NCBI GenBank assembly: GCA_023052935.1
Contig: CM041293.1
Location: 55,850,725-55,914,724, forward strand
Length of the DNA: 64,000 bases
Origin: Piezodorus guildinii
Lineage: Eukaryota; Arthropoda; Insecta; Hemiptera; Pentatomidae
Direction of reading: 5' to 3'
Shown here: in pieces, positions 12,701 to 22,703 of the stretch
How the letters are laid out: each line of letters starts with the position of its first letter
How positions within the stretch are numbered: position 1 is the first letter of the stretch
The notes under the pieces: model-generated
Told to the model about the DNA's origin: nothing
Databases searched by the model: none
Seen by the model: the letters and a program-made list of their open reading frames with translations, nothing else
Made by a program: the position numbers and the translations under genes

Positions 12701-14921
12701 CTTTCAATGTCTTCGGAACCATTCATTTCAGCAAAAATATTTATATAACCATTTTTGAAGATATTTTAAAGTACTTTAATTTTTTATGGAATAATGTTTT
12801 CGACAAAGATAATACTTTTTGAGATATTTGCAAAAGCTCAAAATAAATATTTTTTTCTTTTTCCTCCTCTCTCCCCTTCAAAACCCGATGTGAAAAACTC
12901 TAGGACTTTCCCCTTAATAAGGGAAGGCCACTGAATAATTTCTGAGAGGTTTCAGCTTTTTTTAGTTGGATAGTTCTTACAAGGAAAAGTCTCTTTCCAA
13001 TTGGGTGCCAAGACTAATTATCTTCTGGTTTAACTCTCTTTACTCTCTGGGATGTATTGTGTCTCATAATGCTTACACAATTTTATCCTGCTTCTTATCA
13101 CATCTTAGATGTTTGTTACATCAATTTTTTATATTTTGAAGAAGCCCTTGGCTTACAGTTCTTCCACAGTCTATGAACCATATTAAAAAAAACTTGTGTA
13201 GGAGAATTTATGATAATCTTTCATAAGGGGATTCACAAATTTCCCCTCTTTGAGTAATAATAAAATACTGTTTCTATTAAAAAGTCTGATATTTTGTTAC
13301 AAATTAAGTATCTACTGGAGTATGAAATTTGGCTAACTTATCCAATCCGGCACACATATGGTCAATTGGCTGCCTGAATTTCCTAACAAACATAATAAAT
13401 AAAAATCAGCAAATTATTACACAATGGTTTATTATTTTCAAATAACAATATTAAGGTATAACTGTTTATAAAGCAGTAGATGGGCAATTAATTAAAATCA
13501 AAAGAAATAAAGGGAAAATAAAAAGGAAATTGACATATCACCACTGCTAATTTCAAAACGCTATATCTCTGCTAGTTCTCAATTAATTTCAATGATTCTT
13601 TTTTTAATTTTGTAGAAAATTTAATTCTCTATAAAATGAAATGTAAAAAAAAAATTGCTATATATTTATTTATTAATTAGGAAAAAACATTTTTTTTTTA
13701 TTCGTTACTTAGGTTCTACACATCTTGAAATGTAAGCTCTCAAATTTTAATGGGGAGATACGATTTTTTGGTCGATTACAAAGGTTCATTATTGTTAATA
13801 ATAAACCAAAAGCATTTATACTATTCTGCCGTACTATTTCCTATTCTTTTCTTTCGATTTTCATTAAAATAAAATTTCCTGATTCCAGAATACCTTACAT
13901 TTTTCCTCTATTGATAATAACCGAGTCATCAGGGAATCACATCTCTTATGAGTAATAGCTTAACCATATAAGATTTTTTCAGACTATCTTCAAAAATAAC
14001 TGAGTTATTTAATTAAATCACTTTTAATCGGCCGCCATTTTAAAAATTACCAGCTGATATCAACATCTAGGTGTTAGGATCATCGTTGCATGCCCTAGTA
14101 TTTGTGTGGCGAATTAAAAAAAAATTGGTCCAGTAGTTTCAAAGAAATGCCGCGGACGGCTTATGAACAGCTTTTTTTTTTTCATTATTCAGGTTCTACG
14201 AATCTTGAAACATAAGCCCTCAATTTTCAAAGGGAGGTAATTAGCTATTATGAGTAATAGCTTAACCATATAAGATTTTTTCAGACTATCTTCAAAAATA
14301 ACTGAGTTATTTAATTAAATCACTTTTAATCGGCCGCCATTTTAAAAATTACCAGCTGATATCAACAGCTAGGTGTTAGGATCATCGTTGCATGCCCTAG
14401 TATTTGTGTGGGGATTAAAAAAAAAATTGGTCCAGTAGTTTCAAAGAAATGCCGCGGACGGCTTATGAACAGATTTTTTTTTTTCATTATTCAGGTTCTA
14501 CGAATCTTGAAACATAAGCCCTCAATTTTCAAAGGGAGGTAATTTTCTTTATTGTTTTTGGTTGGTCACAAAGGTTCATTATTAAAAATAATTAACCAAA
14601 AATAAGGCTTAACTTGTTGTTTCTCATGAAATTCATTAACCATTCATCTTTATAGGCTGCTGCCCTAGCCATGTTTCTTCCAGCGGTGGTTCCCACCCAT
14701 TGCCTGACTCCGATGCTGAGGACACTTCAAGAAGACGCAAAAAAAGAAAGTCGAAACGTAATTCGAAGCTGGAGACTCAGCAAGCCAGATTAGTCAAAGA
14801 GCAGGCTAAAGCTGCCCTTCGAGAACTGAACCTTCCAAAAAAACCCACTGATAAGCAATGGGTGCCTCCGTATAACACCAAACAGATCACTGACAATTAT
14901 AGTTTTATCAATGAATCTTAG
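3673..14921 (+). CDS. Single C2H2 zinc-finger protein, six exons, 251 aa
   Basis: Six GT-AG exons (3673-3752, 4985-5095, 6600-6713, 8159-8265, 10602-10679, 14656-14921) sum to 756 nt and read as one frame ending in TAG. One C2H2 finger is visible: Cys96 and Cys99 at the end of exon 3, His112 and His117 in exon 4, with Phe103 in the usual hydrophobic place (spacing C-x2-C-x12-H-x4-H). Residues 189-201 are almost all Arg/Lys and look like a nuclear localisation signal. The C-terminal stretch after it is rich in Ala, Lys and Glu and probably helical. A second Cys cluster lies near residues 162-166. The chosen ATG has A at -3 and G at +4. A nucleic-acid-binding nuclear protein is the natural inference, but I do not recognise an orthologue. 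Upstream coding exons cannot be excluded. The intron before exon 6 (4 kb) holds an RTE insertion and a foldback repeat. Confidence 0.82.
4985..5095 (+). CDS. Zinc-finger gene exon 2
   Basis: The acceptor is a T-rich tract ending TTTAG and the donor is GTGAGT. It codes residues 28-63, including a helix-like stretch around ALGDLLDRAVMNLL. The phase (enters after two codon bases, leaves after two) matches exons 1 and 3. Confidence 0.8.
5296..5935 (-). mobile_element. RTE-type retrotransposon, internally deleted relic
   Basis: Bases 5296-5360 match, on the minus strand, the 3' coding end of the RTE family (the [15 protein letters not shown] region). Bases 5715-5935 match its 5' coding end ([20 protein letters not shown], decayed to KIRDLSIVMWKVKSLITAGG). 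The order and strand are right for a single minus-strand copy that lost its middle, but two separate fragments are also possible. It lies in intron 2 of the zinc-finger gene. Confidence 0.65.
6600..6713 (+). CDS. Zinc-finger gene exon 3 (CxxC half of finger)
   Basis: The acceptor is CATTTTTAG and the donor GTAATT. It codes residues 65-101 and ends inside the zinc finger, just after the two cysteines (FSCTICGQ). The next exon supplies the histidines in the correct frame, which strongly supports both junctions. Confidence 0.85.
7270..7617 (-). repeat. SINE family A copy (tRNA-derived)
   Basis: On the minus strand it starts with a tRNA-like head (GGATAGAGCACTAGTCAACTG, then a B box GGTTCGAATGCC). 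The ~200-bp body contains GTGGGTACCCAATTTGGGG. It ends with CAACC, a short AC-containing stretch, GTACAGG and a T-rich tail. It matches the better-preserved copy at 43.6-44.0 kb. Confidence 0.85.
7742..7953. mobile_element. Hairpin element with 16-bp direct repeats
   Basis: The same 16 bases (TGTTCTACTGAACTAT) occur at 7742-7757 and 7938-7953, bounding a 180-bp insert. Most of the insert is an inverted repeat of about 45-50 bp per arm (AATCAGGAGTCAGTC at one end, GACTGACTCCTGATT at the other). The loop contains, on the minus strand, TTGATGA, a short stem GGCTC/GAGCC, then GAAAC. Its left 40 bp match the arm of the foldback at 46075-46222. Long direct repeats suggest target-primed reverse transcription, perhaps by Penelope-like machinery (inference). 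Confidence 0.7.
8159..8265 (+). CDS. Zinc-finger gene exon 4 (HxxxxH half of finger)
   Basis: The acceptor is TATTGCAG and the donor GTAGGT. It codes residues 103-137 and starts with the Phe and helix of the C2H2 finger (FALPSSRDKHQVLAH). The SINE B tail about 45 bp downstream lies in the intron. Confidence 0.85.
8310..8412 (+). repeat. SINE family B, 3' fragment
   Basis: It contains GATCCCTATCCTAACTAAACC, then TTAGCCACAGTTGCATAAAG, and ends in AAATAAATAAAC, matching the 3' half of the copy at 48.8-49.1 kb. The tRNA-like head is missing (5' truncation). Confidence 0.75.
8518..8884 (+). mobile_element. Mariner transposase fragment with 3' terminal repeat
   Basis: Reading frames here give NHALL-type residues, then LHDNAPSHSAKWVTDRIKAF, then LAHAAYSPDLAPSDIHLFAS. 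These are the hallmark HDNAP and YSPDLAPSD blocks of mariner transposases (the DD34D catalytic core). Further frames give HFDSYEN and a decayed HNLPKRW block. Several frameshifts and stops mean it is dead. The sequence ends TACTCCTACACCTGGTA, which looks like a terminal inverted repeat plus the TA target. The 5' part is missing. Confidence 0.85.
8885..9846. other. AT-rich intron DNA, nothing recognised
   Basis: No coding signal and no repeat matched elsewhere in the window. Confidence 0.45.
9847..10169 (-). repeat. SINE family C copy (tRNA-derived) with 15-bp target duplication
   Basis: A 15-bp direct repeat (CCTATTAATTATTAT) lies at 9847-9861 and 10155-10169. The insert, on the minus strand, starts GGGGAGCCCGTGGCTGAGTGG (A-box-like), has the B box GTTCGAATCCC, and ends in (GAA)n. 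It is about 290 bp long, and the intact duplication shows it is fairly young. It is the only family C copy seen here. Confidence 0.88.
10602..10679 (+). CDS. Zinc-finger gene exon 5
   Basis: A pyrimidine-rich tract ending AACCAG precedes the exon and GTAACT follows it. It codes residues 139-163, which have no known domain and end with a Cys that sits close to the Cys pair of exon 6. The phase agrees with both neighbours. Confidence 0.75.
11090..13000. repeat. Inverted-repeat (foldback) element split by an RTE insertion
   Basis: The left arm is 11090-11267 plus 12309-12470; the right arm is about 12665-13000 in inverse order. Matching blocks include GAACCTGTCAGAAATCGTTC against the complement of TGAATAATTTCTGAGAGGTTTC, and AAGTACTTTAAAATATCTTC against GAAGATATTTTAAAGTACTT. 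A third copy of one arm lies at 53140-53480. The two arms once formed a palindrome of about 0.9 kb; the RTE copy entered the left arm later. No transposase was seen. Confidence 0.75.
11268..12308 (-). mobile_element. RTE-type retrotransposon, 5'-truncated copy with 15-bp target duplication
   Basis: A 15-bp direct repeat (TCAAATAATCTTAAT) at 11268-11282 and 12294-12308 bounds about 1 kb of RTE 3' sequence on the minus strand. It carries (ATT)n at the 3' end, [20 protein letters not shown] and the C-terminal RRTRPKGRPRGRWEDC-like block. Two overlapping frames (12064-11606 and 11670-11296) are separated by a frameshift, and further small deletions are present. It is inserted in a foldback element inside the last intron of the zinc-finger gene. 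Confidence 0.93.
13414..13825 (+). repeat. Interspersed repeat 'MITE-X', copy 1
   Basis: It starts CACAATGGTTTATTATTTTC and ends near TAATAATAAACCAAAAG, so the ends form inverted repeats around GGTTTATTATTTTCAA. The interior shares CACTGCTAATTTCAAAAC and GTTCTACACATCTTGAAA with the copies at 47.5-47.96 and 54.66-55.05 kb. It fits a non-autonomous DNA transposon; no target duplication was clear. The small plus-strand frame inside (13725-13955) is probably not a gene. Confidence 0.6.
13947..14550 (+). repeat. 302-bp tandem duplication
   Basis: Two head-to-tail copies (about 13947-14248 and 14249-14550) begin at TATGAGTAATAGCTTAACC. They differ by only a few bases, for example ACATCTAGG against ACAGCTAGG and GGCGAATTA against GGGGATTA. 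The unit holds sequence found inverted at about 46800-47050. It lies about 100 bp before the last exon of the zinc-finger gene. Confidence 0.9.
14656..14921 (+). CDS. Zinc-finger gene terminal exon
   Basis: The acceptor is CTTTATAG. It codes residues 165-251 and the TAG stop. It begins with a Cys pair, then a Ser/Gly/Asp-rich linker, a basic run (RRRKKRKSKRNSK) and a long Ala/Glu/Lys-rich helix-like region. An ATG inside the exon at 14700 gives a 73-residue open frame that is simply the same frame, not a separate gene. Confidence 0.85.
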
Positions 14922-15400
14922 TACGTTTTTTTGCAGTTATGTTTTAAAGGGCTGATGATGCTCTATGTGATATTTTTTAATGACTGAAATTTTATATCAT
15001 ACTTGATTCTATTGAAAAGGCACGCTTATACTTCATAAAAGGTTATGAAATAATCGACGAGCTTCCGTTACTATTAAACTAATCTCAATTTCAAAATCAT
15101 TTTGCATGTTGAATGCAATATCTGTAAATTGAATTGATTAGCATGAACAGTGTATGTATTTTAATCTTTTTTTTTCTTCTCAGAAAAAACGGATGGCATG
15201 AAGTGTAAATTTCTTTGAGTTGAAGATATTAAGAGTATATTTTATAAATGTTCATAAAATGATATGTTTTAACGTAATTTATTAATATTTCTACTGTTAT
15301 GAGTTATTTATTGTGTTGAGAGGGATATGGGAACTTCAATGAATGAATTCTTCATATTTTTCACCCATTACAGAATATGAGAGATATGATTGTACACTGT
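14922..15400 (+). other. Probable 3' UTR of the zinc-finger gene
   Basis: AT-rich non-coding sequence follows the stop codon. No canonical AATAAA was seen within the first few hundred bases, so the poly(A) site is not placed. Confidence 0.4.
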
Positions 15401-15920
15401 TATAAGAAAATATTATGTATAAAACACTCCCTCACTGGTAAGGCTTCTCTCAAGCAATCCATTTGAATAGCTATGAGAGTTGTGACCCTTAAAAATCCTG
15501 CTGAAACAATGTTATACTCTCCAATTGCTTCCAGAGCAGCAAAAAAACTGTTCATATTGTGATGACCCAAATGAAAGGTTCTCACATAGGATTTGCTAAC
15601 ACAACTCTTGGAATGCAGAAAAATACTGTTGGTTAACAGAGCCACTAATGTGGAGATTTTCCTCACTAAAGATGACAAATTAGTCATTGAGTGAGGTATC
15701 GAGCAGTTGCTTACATATTTCTCTGTTTATATAATCGGATTATAATAGTTATCCGCAATTTTTTATGAGTGCAAATCTCTATTTCGATGACTCAAAGTGA
15801 TGATATAACAGGCAGCATGTTAAAGAACAGAGCTCTTGGATAACCACAGCACGCTTATTGATCATTTCAAGTGTGCTATCATTCCTCGTTTTTCTGAATT
15901 TTGCCATGATTTATTAAGTC
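15400..15920 (-). other. Unrecognised minus-strand open frames
   Basis: A 95-codon frame (15687-15400) and a short frame around 15910-15785 (MAKFRKTRNDSTLEMINKRA) are open on the minus strand, with codon-like composition. They do not share an obvious splice connection. I recognise no family; a transposon relic or an unspliced small gene are both possible. Confidence 0.25.
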
Positions 15921-16153
15921 GATTTTGGATTAAAAACAGGTGTTAACGGAAAATGCCAAAGTGACTAAAAAAAAGGCATACATGAAGTAGTCAGTCAATT
16001 TTTAAGATTTTCCAACTTTATACTTGTTATAGATTCGTTCTTAAAGAATATCAAAAACTTTACTAACCTATGGGTAGTAAGATAAGATATGAATTTCACA
16101 TATAATTGTAAATTTTTTAAAAAGGAAATGTCTTGAAAACGAGTCCAGATTAT

Positions 16154-16267
16154 TAATCCTTTGGCGTCTGTGAACTAGAGTAGTCGGGCACAGTTGCCTT
16201 CACTACCAGCTTCACTGGGTGGTCCAGCAAGCTCGCTCTACCTCCGCAGTAGTCGCCAAAGGGGTAA
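16154..16267. repeat. Short element with inverted ends (MITE candidate)
   Basis: It begins ATTAATCCTTTGGCG and ends CGCCAAAGGGGTAAT. These are inverted and bound a GC-richer 114-bp interior. Size and layout suit a miniature inverted-repeat element; only one copy was seen. Confidence 0.5.
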
Positions 16268-16971
16268 TATTGAATTAAAACGTGTTAACTAATTGTTAAT
16301 CTACACAACATTTAATTTTTATACACTTGTAAAGGAAAACCACAATGCTGTCTTGAACAAAGTATAGTTGCAACATTTGATTAGTTTATTCATTTGTAAA
16401 GTTTGTTATTAAAAAAGACAGTAAAATATCAGTAATCTTAATTCAGGTTTAAAAGATAATTAAAACATTTGTAATTCATCAAGACCCTGCTTCTAGCCAC
16501 CAACCCAGTGACTGCCAATGTAATTTACCCTCTGTTTATAATTTAATATTGTAAAGTAATCATTAGGAGTTTGTAACTCCTACATAAGTAATCATTAGAT
16601 AAAAAAGTCATGGTTGTGGTGTGATTTATCAGTTAAAAAAAAGTCAAGTTTCCCTTGGACATAACTTTGTTGCTAAGCAATTAAACTGACAGAACCAATA
16701 CTATTGTCCAGTTGTTTTGGAACATCCTGTTGGTGTTGACTAGGAGGAACATTTTTTTGCTCAAATCACTTCACTCAGTAGGTTCCTGAGACTTGATTGT
16801 GTTCCATTCATGTGAAATCTCCTGTCCACCATGATTGTTTTGATTTAATTTTGTCTTCATACTTCTATTGCTTTATGTAAATGTTGTCATTTAAAATGTT
16901 TCTTTAAATGTTTGCCTCTTTTTATGCATTGGCAAATCTCTGCTCAACATTTGGTTGTTATACACCTCTAC

Positions 16972-17200
16972 AGCGGGTAGCAGTGGTCTATTGGATAGAG
17001 CACTAGTAAACTGTTCTCCGGGTCCTGGCTTCGTATCTCAGATATGGCAGAATATTATTTGTTCTGTTATTTCAACCGTTGGGCAAACCCAGTCTCTATT
17101 AAGTGGGTACTGAAAAAATCTGGCAGCAGAGCATGGTTTCGGCCTAATCAACTCATTGCATGGCCATTGGCCTAGAAATAGTTCAATCTCACACACACCC
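16972..17200 (+). repeat. SINE family A copy
   Basis: The tRNA-like head GGTCTATTGGATAGAGCACT, a decayed B box, then AGTGGGTACTGAAAAAATCTGG and CGGCCTAATCAACTCATTGC match the copy at 43.6 kb. The 3' tail is lost. Confidence 0.8.
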
Positions 17201-19521
17201 AAATATAATTGGATCAATGCTAATATAATTAGAGAAATTGGCAACGTTTGTCCTTCTACCTGGCCTAAAAATATTAAATTTGGATTCGTTAGGAAATATG
17301 ACCCTTTCCAGAAATTGTTGGGTTTATTTACAAACTCTCTGGCAAATTACAGCCAATTCTTCCTGTTTCCATGTAAGAACTGATAAAGGGCTTTCTTCTT
17401 GCAACTCGATCGCTGTGTCGTTCTCTTCTTATAATATTTTTGAGTGGACTTGAATCCCACAGTCCTTATTTATTCTGATAGCCATTGAGGTTGTAGTAGT
17501 GTGAGGATTTGCATGGACTTCAGCAATGGATGGCTCGCCTGTGGTGATACTCCAGTTTCCTAGGTCTTCCAGCACGTGGTTTATCCTGCAGAGTATTTTA
17601 ACCCTTTGTCCTTTTAGTACTTACTTAACAGTAGCAAGTGACTTTTTCAATAGATGTGTAATTTCTCTTCGAGATAAGCCCTGTATTTGGTAACGATCCA
17701 TAAACTCTCTCAAATCACAAGAAATGTGCATATTGAAAAGAAACTAGTTTCCCAGGCACAAGTTAAAGCTAATACTGAACTAAGAGTTGAGTATTGAGAT
17801 AAGATTAATGCAGATAACACTGGAAAGACTGTCATAGTACAACAAATAGGATTGATATTGTATGTGTACTGGAACTTTTTTGACCTATCATTTACAACTG
17901 ACATTCTGCCTCGTTTGACATTAACATTGAAATGAAATAAATTAATCATATTTTTTTATTTAATATTAGAATTAATAGCATGCTGTATAGAAAGTTTTTT
18001 GAGTGAGGGTATGTATTGAGACTAAAACCCTTCAAGGAATGTAGAGGTACTGGTTTACACCTCTATGCTGAATTGAATAAGTAGAGTTTCAACATTTGAC
18101 TTAGTAAAACTGTTTCTCATATTCCGATTCTTGAGATGATTTGTTTTCAGTTTATTCTTCTCCCACTAACTTTTTTTCCATATATATTTATTATAATAGA
18201 CTCATTCCAATTTTTTCACAAGGTGATGTCTCTTGAACCAAATCCATGTATGCAGCATAAAACAGACCTCTGATTAACGAATGATGTTTGTTGTTAATAG
18301 TGAAAACCTTAAAATTAAATAAAAATCTTATAATTTAAATCATCTTTATCTATGGCATTACAGACAGCTCTCGAAGAGCCAGAGCCTCCTGCAGTATGCC
18401 AGTCTTCTCCATTGATTGCTATCACTGTCATATTCGGATACCAAGATAAATCTTGCATCTATCGCAGTCAAAGTCTTTCCATTCTTTTTGAGCTATTGAT
18501 ATTTTCATCTAGAACTGTCCATGGAATCCAATAAGATGTCTTTGAATGTTGCCAATCAAACCCACCCTACATTTAAAATTCTCAATTTACCTGAATACTC
18601 CTTGTTCTGTTTGCATAAACTGGACCATCAATGCTTTTGAGTTCCCTTCAAAACCTTAGAAGGGTCCCATCAGGTTCACACATAATTTGACATTTGTGGT
18701 TCGAGAGGTATTTCATGCTTGTTAAAAATTGTATATCTTAGGCTTAATGTTATAGTGGGTCTCCACTTAAATCACATTATTTGACTTGAACCTTGTAAAT
18801 AAACTAATATTTTCAAATATATCTTCAAAGTGCGATGATTCGTGCCTGTATTTCGTCTTTGCAGTCTTTTCTAACCCACTGTAGTAGTGTCTTTCTGAAG
18901 GCTGATAAAAGTATTGAAATTGTCCAATATCTATGTTATAGACAAAGAAAATAATCATAGATATATTGAATAAGCTTGTAATCCAGACTTTTAAGGGCCA
19001 CATTGAAGAGCTGACTGAGGAGTTGAACTTACAGACTTTTGCGGTTTCAAAGCTTTTAGTCGTCACCAGGGATACTGACTGTGCAGTAGCCCTAATGAGA
19101 TGCATTACCTTAACCTTAGTTGTTATTTCCATTTCAAGATCATAATTTAAATTTTATTTTAAGAGGTATATTATATATATGAAAAATTATAGTTGAAAAT
19201 AGGAATGTCTTTTTATAATGTAACAGATTAATTTAAAATAATTTTATAGATATTTATTATTTTGTAAATTATATAGATATTTTTATGTATGTTTAGATTT
19301 TGGAGAGCATTATTTTATATACATAATCTAGCCATTTATTACACTGTATTAAAATTTTTAAATAAAGATACTTTATTTTCTATATGTTTTACTCTTATTA
19401 TTGAAAATTTAACATACCATAATTGTAAATTAGCAAATATGATTTAACTCATTGAGTGCCAGGTTGATCTCCAGTTTTTCAGTTCTTTCCCTTTCTCCAC
19501 TTAAGCAATTATTTTCTTAAT
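17201..19521. other. No gene recognised
   Basis: Minus-strand frames at 17730-17400 and 19132-18767 (121 codons, low complexity absent) are open for short stretches but show no motif or splice support. TTAACTCATTGAGTGCC at about 19444 resembles a piggyBac-type terminus, but no partner end was found. Confidence 0.3.
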
Positions 19522-19689
19522 TGATTTATTTTAAAGCTGGAAGGAATTAGTCCGGGTGGTGTCATTAAATGAAACAACTAAATAGTTGAAGCTATTTAGT
19601 TGTTTCATTTAATGACAGCCACCTGGACTAATTCCTTCCAGTAATTCTCAACGGTCAACTAATTACATCCACAATGATTTATTTTAAAG
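19522..19689. mobile_element. Perfect hairpin insertion with 15-bp direct repeats
   Basis: TGATTTATTTTAAAG occurs at 19522-19536 and 19675-19689 and bounds 138 bp. Bases 19537-19641 form a hairpin of about 50-bp arms (CTGGAAGGAATTAGTCC against GGACTAATTCCTTCCAG) around a 6-base loop, with very few mismatches. A 33-base single-stranded tail follows. No coding capacity is present. Confidence 0.8.
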
Positions 19690-22655
19690 TAAATTTAGTT
19701 TAAATCTAACAGTATTATATAAGTTTGCTATTTACTACCTCTGGATTTAAAGACTTCATTAATTGTATAAGAGCATTGTATTGAAACAATAGAGACAAAT
19801 GATTCTTAAAAAGAAAAGTCAGACAAATATTTACTCCTTAAGTAATGTTCAGTCCGCCTAGATTAGTCATTTTCACATTAAGTAATATATTTTTTTTAAT
19901 TCAACAATATTGTAGCATTCCAAAATGTGGAAGATATTTCTTGGGTAGCTTGATGGGTGTCTGTGGTTTGATCAGATCAAATTCATAAAACCAATGACAA
20001 ATTTATTGTTCACATTTTAGAAAATACAGAGGATGTATGCACTTGGTCTATGGGTCTTATTGATGTTACAATTGTAACAGGGGGATTTTGACTAAATGGA
20101 TTGTCCTTATTAATGTATTTAAGTAATGGATTTTCCTCAATGAAAATAAATGACTCCTTATATCAAGAATCACCGTGTTGAAGGGAAACTTATGAAATAA
20201 ATTTGATCGTTGAACATTTTCAATTTAAAAGGTGATTATTTACAATCTTAACACAAAAAGAAACCTTTTCATTTCTTTAAAACTACATAAAAGAATGAAC
20301 CATCTTCAATGGATCTATCTTTAAGAAGGTGTTAGGCATGAAAATAAAAAAAATATGAAAGGCAATAGCAATGGATAAATTCGAAAATTTCTTATAATCT
20401 TACTGCACTGCTGACACTTAAGAGAAATAAGTTAAATAACAGATAAAAGGTTCCTTTCCTTTTCTCAATTTACATACATTTTACTTCTATAGTTTTTTTT
20501 TTTCATGCAAAGAAAATTTGATTTGTAGCGATTTAACATTCAGATATTCACAAAATTACTTCAAGCTCTTTTATTTATTTTATTCAAATGAACTTAGTTC
20601 TGGCAGCTCTAGTTGTCTATTTCATGACATAAGGTAAGGAAGAATTTTTATTTTTAACCTTGATCATTTCTTAGCTTATATAATTTTTTAAGTTTTTTTT
20701 TCTCTTTCAGAAAAAAAATTAAATAAGCAGTGATAATGACCTGTTTTAAAAAATATGTATATATACAGATCATAATTATAATTTTAAGCAGGTTATTAAT
20801 TAAGGAAAGGAAAAATAGAAAGGATAAGGGAAAAAATTAAAACACATTTATATTTTTACATTTTTTTTGGTTTGTTTATTCAAAATGCAAATGTTACGTG
20901 AAAAATTAATTTTGGTTTACTTTTTGTACATTATGTTTAATTTTTTTTCTTCTTCAGTTCATTTCAACCTTTTTTCCTGATGTTAAAAAAAAGATGATTA
21001 CATACTTTCCCCTGGGGTTTAGATACCCACTAACATTTGATAATCTTACATATTCTCATATTTCAACTATGGGCAAGATTATAGCCCTATTCTAAGGTGG
21101 TAGGGGGACCCACCAAGATGGACTTTTAATTTGATTTTAGAGTTCATTATTTTTAGGCAGTGACAATGATGTTACAAACAAAAATTGAACGTATCTCGAC
21201 GACTGTCACTTCAGCATTTAACAAACTTCGTCGTGACCGTAATGGGGCTCACAAACACCTGCATTTTATTGGCAACAAAACCTATATTCAAAGATTTTTT
21301 TTTTCTCTACATTTTAACTCTTAAAAATTTACTTTTACTCTTGAATCATATTTAAAAATCCATTCAACTTTTGAAAACAAATCTTGTGTAATTCAAAACA
21401 TTTTTTAGTAAAGTGGTAGTGATTCATTCATACAAGTTTGGAATATATGTTATAAAATCATTTTGGTGATTTCGATGGTTAGGGTAAGAGATACATTATT
21501 AAAAAACAAATCAGAAAACAAAAAACAAGTAAAAACAAAAATTAAAAGAATACAAGCTCTCACATTCGTTCAAAATCCCTTATCTTAACATCTTTCATAC
21601 CAGATTTTACATATTCTCGCCTCATAAAAAATCAAGCCACCACAGACATACTTGAATCTTAATTTTTTTTTTATTAAAACACTTTAAGTTATCGTATCTA
21701 TGAGACGAAAAACGAAAAAATAAATAAAATAACACATCCTACAAAGCTTTAAGTTTTTGAAGACAACCACCTAAGCAGAGCTCAAGAGATTAATCGATTT
21801 AAATTAATTTATTAATTGGATTGGAATAAAAATTGTAGAACAAAATGTTTTCAAGTGGAATAGAATATAACTAAGCATGCACAAAAAACGACTATAAATA
21901 TCATTAATTAATGGCTAAATGGAGAAAAATATGATTTCAGGAATTGAAATCAAATGTCCAGGCAGGCGATAACAACTATTATTCTAAAGCTGCAAGCAAT
22001 ATATAAATGAAAACATACTTTACTTGTATCATTTTTTAAAACCATTTTTTTTTTAAATATGTTAAACGAAATTGAAAATAATGTCAAACACTATATAGAA
22101 ACGAAAGCAAACAACATGAATACCGAGGGTTCAGACAACAAATAAAAACAGTATTAAATTCAAATGCGATATTTACTGCCAAATGATCTCTTAATATTAA
22201 ATATTAAAAGAATTCATGAATGGTGTAAAATTAAATAGCAACATTAAAAAAACCAATAAATAAAAATTATATCTTTTTCAGCCCCATTCTTTATGACCTA
22301 ATTACAAAAGAGATCCTTCAACAGCCTTGTGAAGACTAAGTCACGACAAGAAATCTTTACAAACTAAAATCTAATGAATGCAACAATAGAAAATAAAAAG
22401 AAATAAATAAAAATAATAATATGCCAAATATGGAGCCAAAACAGAAGTTCATTTAAGACAACCCTCTCACATCACTTTCTCTCTCAAACAGTGAGAAGTT
22501 AAAAAATAAAAATACCTCGAGGGGCTAGAAAAATAGAAGAAAAAAAAAAACTCCGTTTTTCGGTGGTAAATTATTAACTGAATATTTGTTTTAAATAAAT
22601 ATGGATTTAAAAAAAAAAAATTAGAAAAAAATCATAGTTCCTTTTGAAGTTCAGT
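19690..22655 (-). other. Probable Y-box 3' UTR and convergent intergenic region
   Basis: No coding sequence is evident. The stretch is very AT-rich with many T and A runs. Several AATAAA hexamers on the minus strand (seen as TTTATT on plus, for example near 20570 and 21670) could serve as polyadenylation signals for the Y-box mRNA. I cannot place the cleavage site. Confidence 0.4.
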
Positions 22656-22703
22656 TCAGGCTGTACTCTCGTCCACAGTATTATGCACTGCCTGTGTTGT
22701 CTC
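22656..22703 (-). CDS. yps: Y-box gene terminal exon
   Basis: The acceptor is GTTTTACAG, followed by [15 protein letters not shown] and TGA. A Thr/Ser-rich ending close to ESTA is usual for arthropod Y-box proteins. The AT-rich 3' UTR runs leftward from 22655. Confidence 0.85.
   Translation of the reverse strand, partial: ETTQAVHNTVDESTA

Noticed and set aside
18767..19132. 121-codon minus-strand ORF
   Set aside because: No domain, no splice support and biased composition; probably chance in AT-rich DNA.
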